NCBI RefSeq assembly: GCF_032854445.1
Contig: NC_088301.1
Location: 9,978,281 to 10,042,280 of the forward strand
Direction of reading: 5' to 3'
Length of the DNA stretch: 64,000 nucleotides
DNA from: Liolophura sinensis
Taxonomy: Eukaryota > Mollusca > Polyplacophora > Chitonida > Chitonidae
Notes under the pieces: generated by a model
Seen by the model: only the letters and a program-made list of their open reading frames with translations
Told to the model about the DNA's origin: nothing
Database searches by the model: none
Part shown: in pieces, positions 32,185-56,409 of the stretch
How the letters are laid out: every line of letters begins with the position of its first letter
How positions within the stretch are numbered: position 1 is the stretch's first letter
Program-made: the position numbers and the translations under genes

Positions 32185-35100
32185 TCAGTCGAAAGTTACA
32201 GTTCTAAGTGCATCTTCCTCAAGCATTTCCATTGTAGCTATGGCACCATCGTTAAACTTGAACGAAGATCCCCCATCAACCACTAAACAGGCATCCCACA
32301 TACGTGATCGAACCTGAATTCTGAAAACAGAAAAACACCGGATACGTCTTCAAATGTCATCACACTGTTGAACACTTTTTTGAAAATAGAGAAAAATTGT
32401 TATGACTGTAGTTCAAGCAAAACATTTACTGTACAAAAAAAAAGGTATAGGCAAAATGCACATAACAACTGGAATGAATGGGATAAAACTTTTCAGAAAT
32501 GAAAACAGAAATCTGAAGCCTTTCTGCCAATCAGTTATCATCCTTGGGCCATAACAGGCAAAGAATCAATGTAGTTAAATTGACTTTGATACCTTGACTG
32601 TGTTCAATACAACAACTACTTTCACCTAATGTTCAGCATTTTGCAAATGACACATTTTGTTTGATTCTGATTGATGATTCCTTCACCTTTACAGGGGCCA
32701 TTTACTGAGCTTTCTGTGAAATTTGATTAATTTTTCACCCGAAAAACCTGAAGGTAGGCATAAACTGTATCATTTTAACGCCTCTATCTGCTTCTGGATT
32801 TTCATTTTTACATACACAACTTAAGGTGAAACACACAAGCTCGAACCAGTTACAGGTTAGTCTTACCTGGGTCATCCAATGAAATCTCTCAACACATATA
32901 TATATATACATTTTTATCACTTGCTGTTTTTAAACTAGTAATGTTGCCTGATCATGTGACCAGAAATCTGACCTTCACTCTTACAATGGGACATCCTTGT
33001 TGGTCACAATAGGTTTTTCATTCTGCAACTTCATTCGTCGAAATAAATTTCATGTATTTCAAATGAACTTTAATTTCCCACCAAAACTGCCAGCGTCTTC
33101 CCTGAAAGTAAGACACTCCAAATGTGTCCACAATCGAAATGCTGCCTCACTGGAACACTATGTTGAAGACACCCAACTTTAAACTAAAGCCCAAAGTCAA
33201 TAAGTCAAAGTTAATATGTACATGCTTAACCACATGTCCATCATCTACTAGTTGCACACTTCTCACTGATGGAATATTCGGTATGCTACAAAACTTTCAC
33301 AACACATTTACACAAACTATAATTTAAATGAAAGAGCTATACAAACTGTGTGGAATCCTATTTTTTTAGATTTTTTAAAGTTTTTGTAACAGAGAAAAAC
33401 AGTTTAAACATCATCACTTTCTACAAAATCCACTGATTCGAGGCACATTGAAATTTCCGTCATGTTTTAGACTTGTCCAATGAAAAGCCTCCTTTCTTCC
33501 TCTTGAATATTCATTGTGACGTCAGGGTGCTTAAGGGTTTACTCTTACAATATGGTTACTGTGCATTTCCAGTTTCAGTTAAGTACGTACGTATATCATG
33601 ATAATCGTGGATTTTAAGGTCTGTAAAAGCCAACTCTATAAAAGAAAGAGTTTGGGATGTCCTAAAAAACCACATCACGCCTCCATTTGTGGCTCTAGTC
33701 TGCCAAAAATCTGTCTGGAATGCCATGACCTGAAGAGTCACTGGGCAAAGCTAAGAACAATGATGTATCTAATCTGTTCAAATGCTGGCATAAAGGAGAC
33801 TTCTGAGCCTTTGATGTCTAACTATTAAATACTCAAATACTTTAAGGTGTAGGCTGTATTTTATTTATCGTTAAGTATAGCTGTTTCATTTAAAGTAAAG
33901 GTGGTATAAATGAGTTCCTTTCTTTTAAACTTCATAACACTTTTTACGATTAATGTAACTCTCAGAATCAGAAAAAATTCTATTGATTTTAGACAGCTGT
34001 TTGGAGGTTCACATGGAACACTGGATGATTTTCTGTTGGAAATTGTAAGTTTCAGCACCAAAAATAACATTCTGAGACATTTATTTTCCTCTAAAAATGC
34101 ACTTTTTTGGAATTAAAGTCATTTTCAGTAATTCAGTAAACATTCCAGTGCACTGCTTACTTCTTGGCAAACCCTCTGGGGGTGGACACTTGGAATACAC
34201 CATTGATCAGGGGGTCCCGAATTGTGAACGCCATCTTCAAGTCGCTAGGGTCATACATGAGCGAGTTGTTAAAACGCGTTACGACTTCCTCCAGGGTCGT
34301 GTCATTGATCATTGGCAACGCCTCCTTAGATGTATCTCGAACTGAAATACAAAGCCAAAAGGCATGGGTATTACTTGTATTTATTAGCACAAACAGGTAT
34401 CTTAAAACGGCTACCACCATCAGACATATCTAGTCAAAAACATCACAAAGAAATGATTGTTTAGCTTTACACTATCTGAGAGGTCCTCACTTCAGACCAA
34501 CACCCCTTTACTAAAGTGGTTTTGTTCATTTGCTCACTTATTTTAATGTTTTTTATGTCATACTGAAGAATATTTCACTTATACGACAATGGTCATTATT
34601 ATGGTGGGAAACCCACTTTCATCAGCAGATCTGAATGGCTAATTCTCATATCACATTACAATTTATGTCTAATTCAAGTCACATGACAAAAGTTGCTAGA
34701 GAATTGAGTTTATTTTGGAATCTGCCATCATATTAACAGCGTCATGTTTGCAAGGTGTTTATTCAAGCATATTCTAAAGGCATTATTTTGTGTTGATTGA
34801 CAAAATTATGCATTTTGTGAAGCCCTTTAACTGGCCAATTCAAGCAAAGTATTTTTGTCTCCAAAATCAAATTAAAAATGTGCATAAACTGAACTGAAAA
34901 TTGATCTTTCATATGCGAAAAGGTTGAGGAATTAAGGTAGTACAAACTGACATTGTTCAAACCCAGTTTCGGGAGGTTGATATAACCAGTTTCTCACCTA
35001 TATCGAGCAGCTGACGGACGGCCTCCATAGACAGGTGGTTGATGTGGAAGGACCAGGATGTAGATCCTGTCCCCGTACACACGGTAATGCCGGAGCTCTT

Positions 35101-38100
35101 CTGCTTCTGACCACTCCCCTCGTCAACAGTCAACTCGTAGTACGATACCCTAGATAGATAAACCATTATCATGTCACTACAGAAGATCTGCATGTGGTGT
35201 CGAAGGCAACAGAAAAGCAATAACATGCACTATCAACACAGCTGAGTCACCTGTACAATGTCCACGGTTCTTTTTCACTTCGCTACAAGTGATCCCGTAT
35301 CTGTGTCTAATATTACAACTACTTAAACCAAATTAAAGGTTAGCATTCACTTCTTGTGCCATTAATGAAATGTCTCTCTGTATAACCTCGTTATAAGTTA
35401 AATGGACGTTATTTAATTGTCACTTAAATTGACACTACATGAGCTTGTGACATACTCTGATTGGTCACAACAGTTCCCTGTTCTGGTAATTCATTGGTTG
35501 AAATGAGATACATCAATCTGAACTCAACCAGGCTACACATAACAGATCCCAGAGTCAACTCATGGTTGCTGAACTGTCAGGTAATTTTCACAAGCCCTAC
35601 TTGGAGCAGATTCCAATAAATTTATCGTTAAGCAATGTGAAAGACAATACACATGGTGGCTGAACTGTCAGGTAGTCTTCACAAGCCTCACCTGGACAAC
35701 AGAGGCTCTCCAATAAACACCTCATTAAGTGCTCTGACAGGTAATACACCTGGTGGCTGAACTGTCAGGTAGTCTTTGCAAGCCTTACCTGGACAAGAGA
35801 TACTCTCCCATAAACACCTCATTAAGCGCTCTGACAGGAAACACACATGGCTGAACAGTCAAGTAGTCTTCACAAGCCTTACCTGGAGGAGAGAGACTCT
35901 CCAATAAACACCTCATTCAGCGCTCTAACAGGTAACACACGTGGTGGTTGAACTGTCAGGTAATCCCGGCGAGGCTGGAATGTCTCCAACTCTTTCACTT
36001 CCTCGGAAAACCGATGTTCCGGGAACTGTAACTGTTGGTCATGAAGCTCAATCGGATCATCGTTGGCGTGCTGACCGGATACTGTTATCCGGATTCGTTG
36101 ACGCCAGCGCCACCTGGTGTCGAATAATTACACTGCTATTACAACAGGCTAAAAGTGCTCTATCAAACACTGTTACTAGAAATGAACAATACTAAAGTTT
36201 CCAAAATATTTCTGTACATCTATCAATTTTCACCCACCGAAATTTTTGTTTAATCATAAACGATAAGTGCAACTGAATTGTTTTTTTACCAAAATTGTAA
36301 ACTATCAAAATAATTTAGTTTTAAGAGAAATAATCGGTCACACAGGGTAATCTAAATTTACGTAACCTTAAACTCTGTGTTTTACCTGAAATCCCCTTTC
36401 AACAATCTGTCCAGAGCTGCTGTGAACTTCATCGCAGAGTAGTCTCCCTTGGGTAAACACAAGTGTCCCTCTGACCTAGGAAGAATCAGAATTTTTGTTT
36501 TGACATTCGTATGTAAAACGACAAGCATAACTAATAATAACATTATTTACAGAGCCTCACTGGCTCTATTTTTATGCAATGTACACGTAACATGTAGACA
36601 TAAGTCTTTTTAAACTTAATAATGGGATAAAACAGAGTAAAATACCTGTTTTCTTCGGGTACATAACATACAGTCACAGCAAAAATAGCAGGAGCTGGAT
36701 TTGACCCTGTGGCATCACTAGCCTGGGTCCTAGTTTGTTGAAGACCAACATTTTAAGCCAGTGAGGGCCAACATCAACTCTTCAGGTCAAAGGTAAGAAC
36801 ACAAAACGACATATAGTTTAAGATCTTTGACACCATTAGTGGATTTTGTACAGAAAACCTAAACAATGGCAAGGTCAAAGGGGTCAGGGTGATGACAAAT
36901 GAGGTGATGTCAGAAACTCTGTCCCAAACTTTGTTTCTATTCACATTTGATATATACAAAAAATGTTCTCTTACATCTACAGTATGCACAAGACAATTCC
37001 AAATAACAGTTCAGGTATTTTCACTAAAGGACAAGGCAGCACCTGGCAAAAACATTTGCAGTATACTCAAGCTTTCTGAAAAGTATCATACTTTTATATT
37101 TTAATGAGACTTCACCGAATAACAGGCAGAACAAAATGACAATACTGCACAAATGGCTGTTGTATGTCAAGGCAGCCATCTTTAGAATTTTATCCAATCA
37201 AACGCGTTGCTATCAGGTTGAACGGCCTAAGCTGTGATGTAGTCCTTACCCATTCACTCCATGAAGTGACATATGATAACACAGAACTACTGCATAACGT
37301 TGAGATTGTTTACAATGATTTAGTTACGTGTAGCCAAAGAGCCATTTCACACAGTGTTCTGGGACAAGTCTGTATCATTTACGGATCACCACAGACATAA
37401 AATCAGTTGATTTACAAAAGATTTACATTTTTGTCGTTCATTTTGGTGTTTAGTCAGCAGTTCCTAATGAAAAATATCAGAGTCATTGCAAAATTGATTA
37501 ATTTCATTAAGGATGCTGAAGGTTTATGGCAAGGAGAACAAGCACCTCATGGGCAATGATTAAAGTTAAAATAAAAATAATCAAAAATATATTATTTAAT
37601 ATATACATGTATATATACACAGATAATATATATGATATTAATCTTATATATAATACATATAATAATACAATTTTTTTTCTCTAAATTTATTACAACTGAA
37701 GAATTTTGCTCCTTCGTCTTTCTCTCCTACAACGGATGTTTTTTTTTCTGTTTTCTTTAAAAATATACACTAAAATTTATTATTGAAAAAAAGTGTTCAA
37801 GCCAAGCTTCTGATGTCTGCGATAACAAAAGTCAGCACTGTTTTCATCTTAGAAGCCACCACTACAAAACTGAAGCATAAAATCCAGCGACAGTCAAAAG
37901 CCTAGATCAGCCTCAGTGGTGCTTATATTTATTTCCATTTTTTTTTTTTTTTTCAGAATTTAGCATGAATCTAGTTGTACAGCAATCCTGTTGTAATTTT
38001 GTAAACATTTAATTGGGGTCAAAATCACCAGCACAACCGCTCCAGACGCAACTATCTTAACCAGGAATACCCCGGCCATGCATCTGCAGCTGAGCTATTT

Positions 38101-41100
38101 AAACCGGGTTGATGGAGTTCCTTGTAAATGATATAGTATGCCTACTGTTCAACAGTTCAAGCAGTGGAAGAAATATTCCTCCTGTATGTCAAATTTGAGA
38201 GAAAACTACATGCATATTTATCGCCTGGGCCTTCATCTCTGAAGTCCACAACTTGCATCTGTAATAGGCTACAGCTTAGACTATTATAAGGAAAATACTT
38301 TCGATGTTTATACACAGCTAGAGTAAACGTGACGTCACCTTCCTCTCGACAATGGAGATGTACTGAAGCTGTGTCAAGATGAAATTTCACTAAACTTTTA
38401 CTGGGTTGAAAAAAATTGAAAAAATAGTTAATGCTAATTTAAAATAATTTGAATGGTAATCTTTTAGTGGAAATAAACATTATGGCAAAGCTGAACCTAA
38501 TCGACATTGCAGAGTCTACCATAGCTAGTGCTGGAAAGGAGGTAAGTTGAGCGTAAAGAGTAGTACATGCACTGTCTGGGAACATCTGCGACCTCTGTCA
38601 AGCGGAAAGGAAGTCTGGTCATACTTGTCAGGGTCAGTATTGATCCCAATCACTGGTTTGTCACGGCTGTTCACTTTACTAGCACCCAGCAGGAACGTTC
38701 CGTCCCCACCCGCAGTAAACACCACATCTGCCCACTCCAGCACCTCGGGACTAGCATGAAATCTTTCCACAACTTTCGTTTCAATATCTTGAGACCTAGA
38801 ACAAAAACAGCAATGTCTCTGAGTGAAAGATATCTTAAATAAATCATAATGGCAAATCAAAAGACTTACATAAGTTGTATCTACCCAACAATTTTAACTA
38901 CTACATTATCGGTTTCACATTTACTCAGTGAGAGGACACATTAATCTATGGTGTCAGTAACCCTTATAATATCCTGTAAAAGACCCATGAATTCAGCGCT
39001 GAAGACTGATGCACCAGCGAATCACTTCAGCAACCTTACTGTTTCCACACCCGAACAAAGGAACATAATCTCGTCAACAGACACATATGGCTTTGGCCGC
39101 AGGATATGGCATTACATATGTACCCCATGCAACCACCGCTGCCCAATGAAAACCTGAGTATTTTGATATGACTTATTTATATGATTGGTGTTTTACGCCA
39201 TACTCAAGAATATTTCATTTATATGACGGTGGCCAGCATATTATGGTAGGAGGAAACCGGGCAGAGCCCAGGGGAAACCCACCATCTGCAGGTTGCTGAC
39301 AGACCTTCCCACTTACGGCCAGAGAGGAAGTCAGCATGAGCTGGACTTGAACTCACAGCGACTACATTGGTGAGAGGCTCCTGAGTATTTTGTTTGATGT
39401 TGGATAATTTTATTTATCTGAATGGTGCTTGAGGCATACTCAAGAATATTTTTAATTTTATGGCAACAGCTCTTATTGTGGTATGAGGAAACAGCACAGA
39501 GCACGGGAGAAAACTATGACCATCCACTGGTTGCTGCCAGACCTTCCCATGTACTACCTGATATGAAGCCTACATGAGCTGGACTTAAACTCACAGTCAC
39601 CACATTGATAATAGGCTTTTGAGTTATTGCACTGAGCTAAAAGGCTAACCACTCAGCCACAGAGGGCCTTTGCCTATGAGGGGCTAGGACAGTCATTCCG
39701 CACACCTTAATGTGTATGACACCATCTCCCACAACCCACACCCACCCATACCAATGCTGGTTATGGGCCTGATTATGTGACGGCAGTAAAACATGGCAGT
39801 GCATGGCTGGATGAAAGCGGATTGGCATGTGTAAACTACCATCTTCTACCAGGTACCTGACAAACTTTCAAATGTAACCAGGCCACTGAACCAACGAATG
39901 CTGCATTTAAGCTGGCAATCTTATTTGTCAGAGAGGCTGATCAGCTGCAGGAAGGCCACTTACTTGAGCCAAATAAGCCAGGTGTCAATGTAATCAGACA
40001 TATGTCTTCACTATGATGACACAAGATTTTCCACCAACATTTCCTTCAATGTGATGACACAAGACTTACAATTGACATTTTCTTCGCTGTGATGACACAG
40101 GTCTTACAACCAACATTTTGTTCACTTTGATGACACAGGATTTTCAACCAGCATTTCCTTCAATGTAATGACACAAGACTTACAATTGACATTTTCTTCA
40201 CTGTGATGACACAAGACTTACAACCAACATTTTGTTCACTGTGATGACACAGGATTTTCAACCAGCATTTCCTTCAATGTAATGACACAAGACTTACAAC
40301 CGACATTTTCTTCAATGTGATGACACAAGACTTACAATTGACATTTTCTTCACTGTGATGACACAAGACTTACAACCAACATTTTGTTCACTGTGATGAC
40401 ACAGGATTTACAACAGACATTTTCTTCACTGTGATGACACAGGACTTACAACCAACATTTTGTTCACTGTGATGACACAGGATTTTCAACAGACATTTTC
40501 TTCAATATGATGACACAAGACTTACAAATGACATTTTCTTCACTGTGATGACACAAGACTTACAACAGACATTTTCTTCACTGTGATGATAAAGGACTTA
40601 CAACAGACATTTCTTGATATTTTCCACACAGTTGTGATGTGAACGATGCCGTTCTAAGAGCCCTTGGAAATCTGACCGTTTGCTGTCCAACTGAAAAAGA
40701 AATCACTTTGATAAAGTATAAATGTGACAGATTTATTTACTTTATGGGCGTTTTATGATGTACTTGAAAATATTTCACTTTTACAGAGGCAGCCAGCAAT
40801 ATGGTGGGAGGAAACCGGACAGTGCCTGAAGAAACCCACTACCATCTGAGGGTGTTCACAGACCTTCCCATGTACTACCAGAGAGAAAGTGTACATATGA
40901 AAAAGTAACCTCTGTTGGGTTTGAACAAATGACCTCTGGGGTCATAGTATGCGCTTCTTGAGTAAAAAACGGAAATATTAATTTTGACACAAATATGAGC
41001 CTCAGACATAATTCCGTCACTCTGTAGATGCAAATACAATATTTACTGCAGCATGGAATCAAAAACTAAGTAAATAAATTAACTTCATATATACATACAT

Positions 41101-41469
41101 ATATAAATCTTTTTTACAGTCCAATCGATGTGTGCGCGAGTGTGCACCTCTTTTTAAACTTGTTGAGGTACCGGTACCTACATATTTTTTTAACTCGTTG
41201 TCTGTCTTTGCGCCGCAAACTTTCTTTTCGTACTCGTAACGGGTCATTTTTGTTAGAAGCACTGCCCTCTTCGGCGAGAAGCCGGGTTGGTCATCCACAA
41301 AATGACCAGTAGCCGCATGGCGACTGTTTAGGTAAGCAGACAGCCGGCTGCCCGGTCGTTTCGGAAGGGGGCAAACACATTGGTGAAGGACACGTCTAAA
41401 ACACATAGCTATCGGCCACAAGTTCATCAGACGACCAGAACAAATCACAGGCTTTGGGGTCCTCGCCAA
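32185..41469 (-). CDS. NADK2: NADK2, mitochondrial NAD kinase (complete, 445 aa from the first ATG)
   Basis: Exons 41469-41182, 40690-40602, 38795-38625, 36475-36386, 36113-35883, 35149-34998, 34341-34161 and 32320-32185 join in phase. It phosphorylates NAD to NADP in mitochondria. Motifs: TKMTRYEYEKK near residue 75, the kinase glycine signature GGDGT (155-159), KPVIGINTDP, SEGHLCLP, the adenine-binding ALNEVFIGE (277-285), SGITVCTGTGSTSWSF, and the C-terminal RSRMWDACLVVDGG. Human NADK2 has 442 residues. The N-terminus is Arg-rich, fitting a mitochondrial presequence; in-frame ATGs at residues 15 and 22 (MCFRRVLHQC) are alternative starts, the last most like human. Exon 2 and exon 5 each continue into tandem copies of their own 3' end. 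Confidence 0.95.
32620..32835 (+). repeat. Dispersed repeat family D, copy 2
   Basis: In NADK2 intron 7. Shares about 200 bp of ordered motifs with 27340-27605 (TTTGATTCTGA, TTTGATTAATTTTT, TAAGGTGAAAC). Confidence 0.65.
33960..34115 (+). repeat. Dispersed repeat family C, copy 3
   Basis: TGTAAGTTTCAGCACCAAAA, ACATTCTGAGACATTTATTT and CCTCTAAAAATGCACTTTT correspond to the copy at 8105-8260. It ends some 45 bp from NADK2 exon 7. Confidence 0.5.
34525..34640 (-). mobile_element. SINE family 1 fragment
   Basis: GAAGAATATTTCACTTATAC, then ATTATGGTGGGAAACCCAC; the tail region is mutated and the head missing. NADK2 intron 6. Confidence 0.7.
34744..34945 (-). repeat. Dispersed repeat family B, copy 4 (inverted)
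   Basis: Reads in reverse: GGTGTTTATTCAAGCATATT, CATTTTGTGAAGCCC, TTTTTGTCTCCAAAATCAAA and CATATGCGAAAAGGTTGAGG. It ends about 50 bp from NADK2 exon 6. Confidence 0.7.
35540..35882 (-). repeat. Tandem copies of the NADK2 exon 5 3' end plus donor (unit about 94 bp)
   Basis: After the true donor (exon end 35883) the intron holds further copies whose exon-like parts end at 35789, 35692 and, degraded, 35601. Copies 2 and 3 still encode VRALNEVFMGEYLLSR and VRALNEVFIGEPLLSR before CCAG|GTAAGG and CCAG|GTGAGG. The true exon reads VRALNEVFIGESLSSR. Each unit also carries the preceding TACCTGACAGTTCAGCCACC-type sequence. Reading straight on from the true donor meets TAA at once, so the copies are intronic unless spliced. 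Confidence 0.88.
39170..39385 (-). mobile_element. SINE family 1, nearly full length
   Basis: ATTGGTGTTTTACGCCATAC to the tRNA-like ACTTGAACTCACAGCGACTA; the extreme head is missing. NADK2 intron 2. Confidence 0.9.
39408..39668 (-). mobile_element. SINE family 1, old full-length copy
   Basis: All blocks are present but strongly diverged, for example GAGGAAACAGCACAGAGCAC, ending at the head AACCACTCAGCCACAGAGGG. It follows the previous copy in the same orientation. Confidence 0.8.
39995..40612 (-). repeat. 38-bp tandem array seeded on the NADK2 exon 2 splice donor
   Basis: On the gene strand exon 2 ends AAATGTCTGTT|GTAAGTCC at 40602. The intron then repeats that junction about 16 times with a 38-bp period: GAAAATGTCTGTTGTAAGTC, GTGTCATCACAGTGAAGAAA and so on down to about 39995. 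Most units keep a GTAAGTC donor-like core; some are mutated to GAAAATCC. Confidence 0.9.
40733..40892 (-). mobile_element. SINE family 1, diverged, headless
   Basis: GAAAATATTTCACTTTTACA, GCAATATGGTGGGAGGAAAC and AGACCTTCCCATGTACTACC, minus orientation, in NADK2 intron 1 just upstream of exon 2 on the gene strand. Confidence 0.8.
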
Positions 41470-43672
41470 TCAGCATGTCAAACATATATTTAATTGCTGA
41501 TCTGTCAGTCTAAACTCTTGGACACCCACGCGATACCCTCAGCTGCCTTCCACATGCGGCCATCTTTGTATACTACTTTCACTTGTGTGACAAGGGCTAA
41601 CCATCGCCGCAAACTGCTCCGCGGTGTGGGCCTCCATTTGCTGACACGCGGATCATGAAATCGCAGACAGATGTGACGTTCCTTGTCTTCAACTGATCGA
41701 TTAAAATCCGTCAAACTCGGACACTTTATTTCTTAGAGTTTCTTGGATTTATATAGTATAATATATAGCACTGTTCATACTTAAAAGCTCAATCGAAATA
41801 GTATGTAGTAGTTCATTACATCTCACAGGGCCCCCGTTATGTGTAGGACTTTATGCCGAATAGAATAGTCCAGTTCTTACTGAAAACTGGGACAAATATA
41901 ACAATATATCTTTTATATTTGTTCCAGCTTAAAACTACCATTTTAGTATAGCATGAACTAGAATACAGTAGAATGACCATTCCACATCCAGCCATTACAA
42001 AAGCTGAAGACGGTAGCAGGAACATGCAAGTTTTCTTGAGTTCGAAAATGTACCGGTTCGATTTAAAAGAATGCACAATACATGCATAAAAAGAGTTTGT
42101 ATACTGGGTACATTTGTTCTACTGACCCTAAATCTACTTTGCTTGGTAAATTAGTATATCTCATCGTACTTTAGTTATAGGGCCTACTCCGGGCATGAAA
42201 TAAATTAAAGAAAAATCTTGTTAATAGCCAAACACTTCCCTACTAAATTTCATAATAATCGGCGTAGACAACTTAAGCGCATGGATTTGAAACTGTTTGT
42301 TGCAAACAAGTTTTAGGCCTAGATGCACAAATCGCCTACATATGTATATAGCCAGAGTAAAATGTCAGTTAAACTGATTAATTTGCTTATGCTTACCACA
42401 TAATTCAGACAAAGTTCCACATAGTTTTATATCAATGTTAAAGGCAAAGAAAACACTAAAACGACGTCTGTGTTAAACGAAAGACCATTGTGCACTGCCA
42501 AAGAAAAATGTTTTATTTACAGTTTTAAAATGTTTTCAACCAAGTAAAATGATATTAAAACATTAGACCCTATGGTGGTGTCTAGTGGCCCACAGGGTGT
42601 GAGACATCACACCATACTTTTTATCTGGAACAGTTCGTTTCAATGTCTTTTCGGTGAATGCATTCATAGATCTGTAAGCATTTCGAATGATGAAATATAA
42701 AAGTCCGTGTGTGTTACGTGACAAAAACGCGAAGTGACGTCACTGGTCCAAAATATGGTCACGACAGGCCGTCGTAGAATCCACAGTGTCATATGCATTT
42801 TACTACGTAAAAATATTCGAAATAAAAAAATCAAACAACTTTTGTGTGGACAGTGTTCTATGGTGTTTCATATGAGGCGTACCTCAAGTCAGTGTTTTCT
42901 TTGCCTTTTATATGGTATGCCTTTCATTGCCATATAGGCCTATACATGGTGTATACTTTTTGTATGTGACGGTGCAATCCATGGATTGTACTAAGCCTGC
43001 TGGTATGAAGTGAATAAATAAATAAATAAATAAAAAGAAAAAAACAATTTCTGTTCTTTATAAATCTTTGTTTTTCAATATCTATGTGCATCAGGAATGT
43101 AACAGTAAATCCTTTGGGCAATACACAAAACGTTGTGATTTTCATGTATACTATAGTTCTATAGCATATAGATAAGTTGACAAAGTCATGTGGATAAAAA
43201 TAAGTCAAGAGTTGTTATCCGTAAAGAAACTGTGATCTATAGGCTACTATAGTGCCGTTGACTTCTTAATTTATGTATGTGTATATTGTTAACTGCTTAT
43301 AATGCAGAAACTAAATGGGGATTACAGGTTAGGCCTAAATGTATACGTTCGTAATCTCCTGAAAGAAACAGATAACGCAAGTAGTGGGCCTGCATCGACA
43401 CATACGCTCATATATCGACCAAATGTTGCCCTATGGGTAGTCACAAAATCGTCTGAAGTTTTGTTGTGTTTTATAGATATTTTCTCTCCTGCATTCGGCA
43501 ATATTCGGTATGATGCGCACCACATAAACAGGCTTCGAGAATTCTTGAATCAGGGAGAATGCAATTGACCACGAAGGCGGCCGTCAAACGAGGCATGGCA
43601 TGTTGACGGTAAAGACAGACTGTGTTTTAAACAACTCCTCTCTCACGGAAAGTTCGGTAGATCTGTGTTAAG
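41470..43672. promoter_or_regulatory. Divergent intergenic region between NADK2 and SLC30A7
   Basis: The two genes are head-to-head with 2.2 kb between start codons, so both promoters and 5' UTRs must lie here (or the 5' UTRs are spliced). An (AAAT)n run at 43013-43034 follows GTGCAATCCATGGATTGTAC and may be the end of a retroelement. Open frames of 60-88 codons, for example 43302-43568, have no recognisable domain. I see no TATA box that decides a start. Confidence 0.5.
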
Positions 43673-56181
<12,509 letters not shown>

Positions 56182-56403
56182 GCTGTCGTCTTTTAGACAA
56201 AGGGAGACAACTGCATCTCTGTGTCATGACATGTTGATCGTAACTTTGGTGGTGGTAAAGCTGATGAACGTGTCATTACCATTCCAGTCATCTTTTAACT
56301 TAAACATTTTATTGTTACATTGTTGAAAGCTGCCCACCAGGTGTTCCTTTTAGCAGATGGGTGTTTGGCTGTAAACTTGAGTGAATATGTGCACATTTAT
56401 GAG

Positions 56404-56409
56404 AATAAA
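56404..56409 (+). terminator. SLC30A7 proximal polyadenylation signal
   Basis: AATAAA 223 bp after the stop codon, the first on the gene strand. A second AATAAA at 58096-58101 lies just before an A-run and could end a longer 3' UTR. Confidence 0.55.

Noticed and set aside
41505-41714. 69-codon minus-strand frame just upstream of NADK2
   Set aside because: It ends in a stop before the NADK2 start and has no likeness to NAD kinase; at most an upstream open frame.
43302-43568. 88-codon plus-strand frame upstream of SLC30A7
   Set aside because: No recognisable motif; it lies in the divergent promoter region and has an overlapping antisense frame of similar length.
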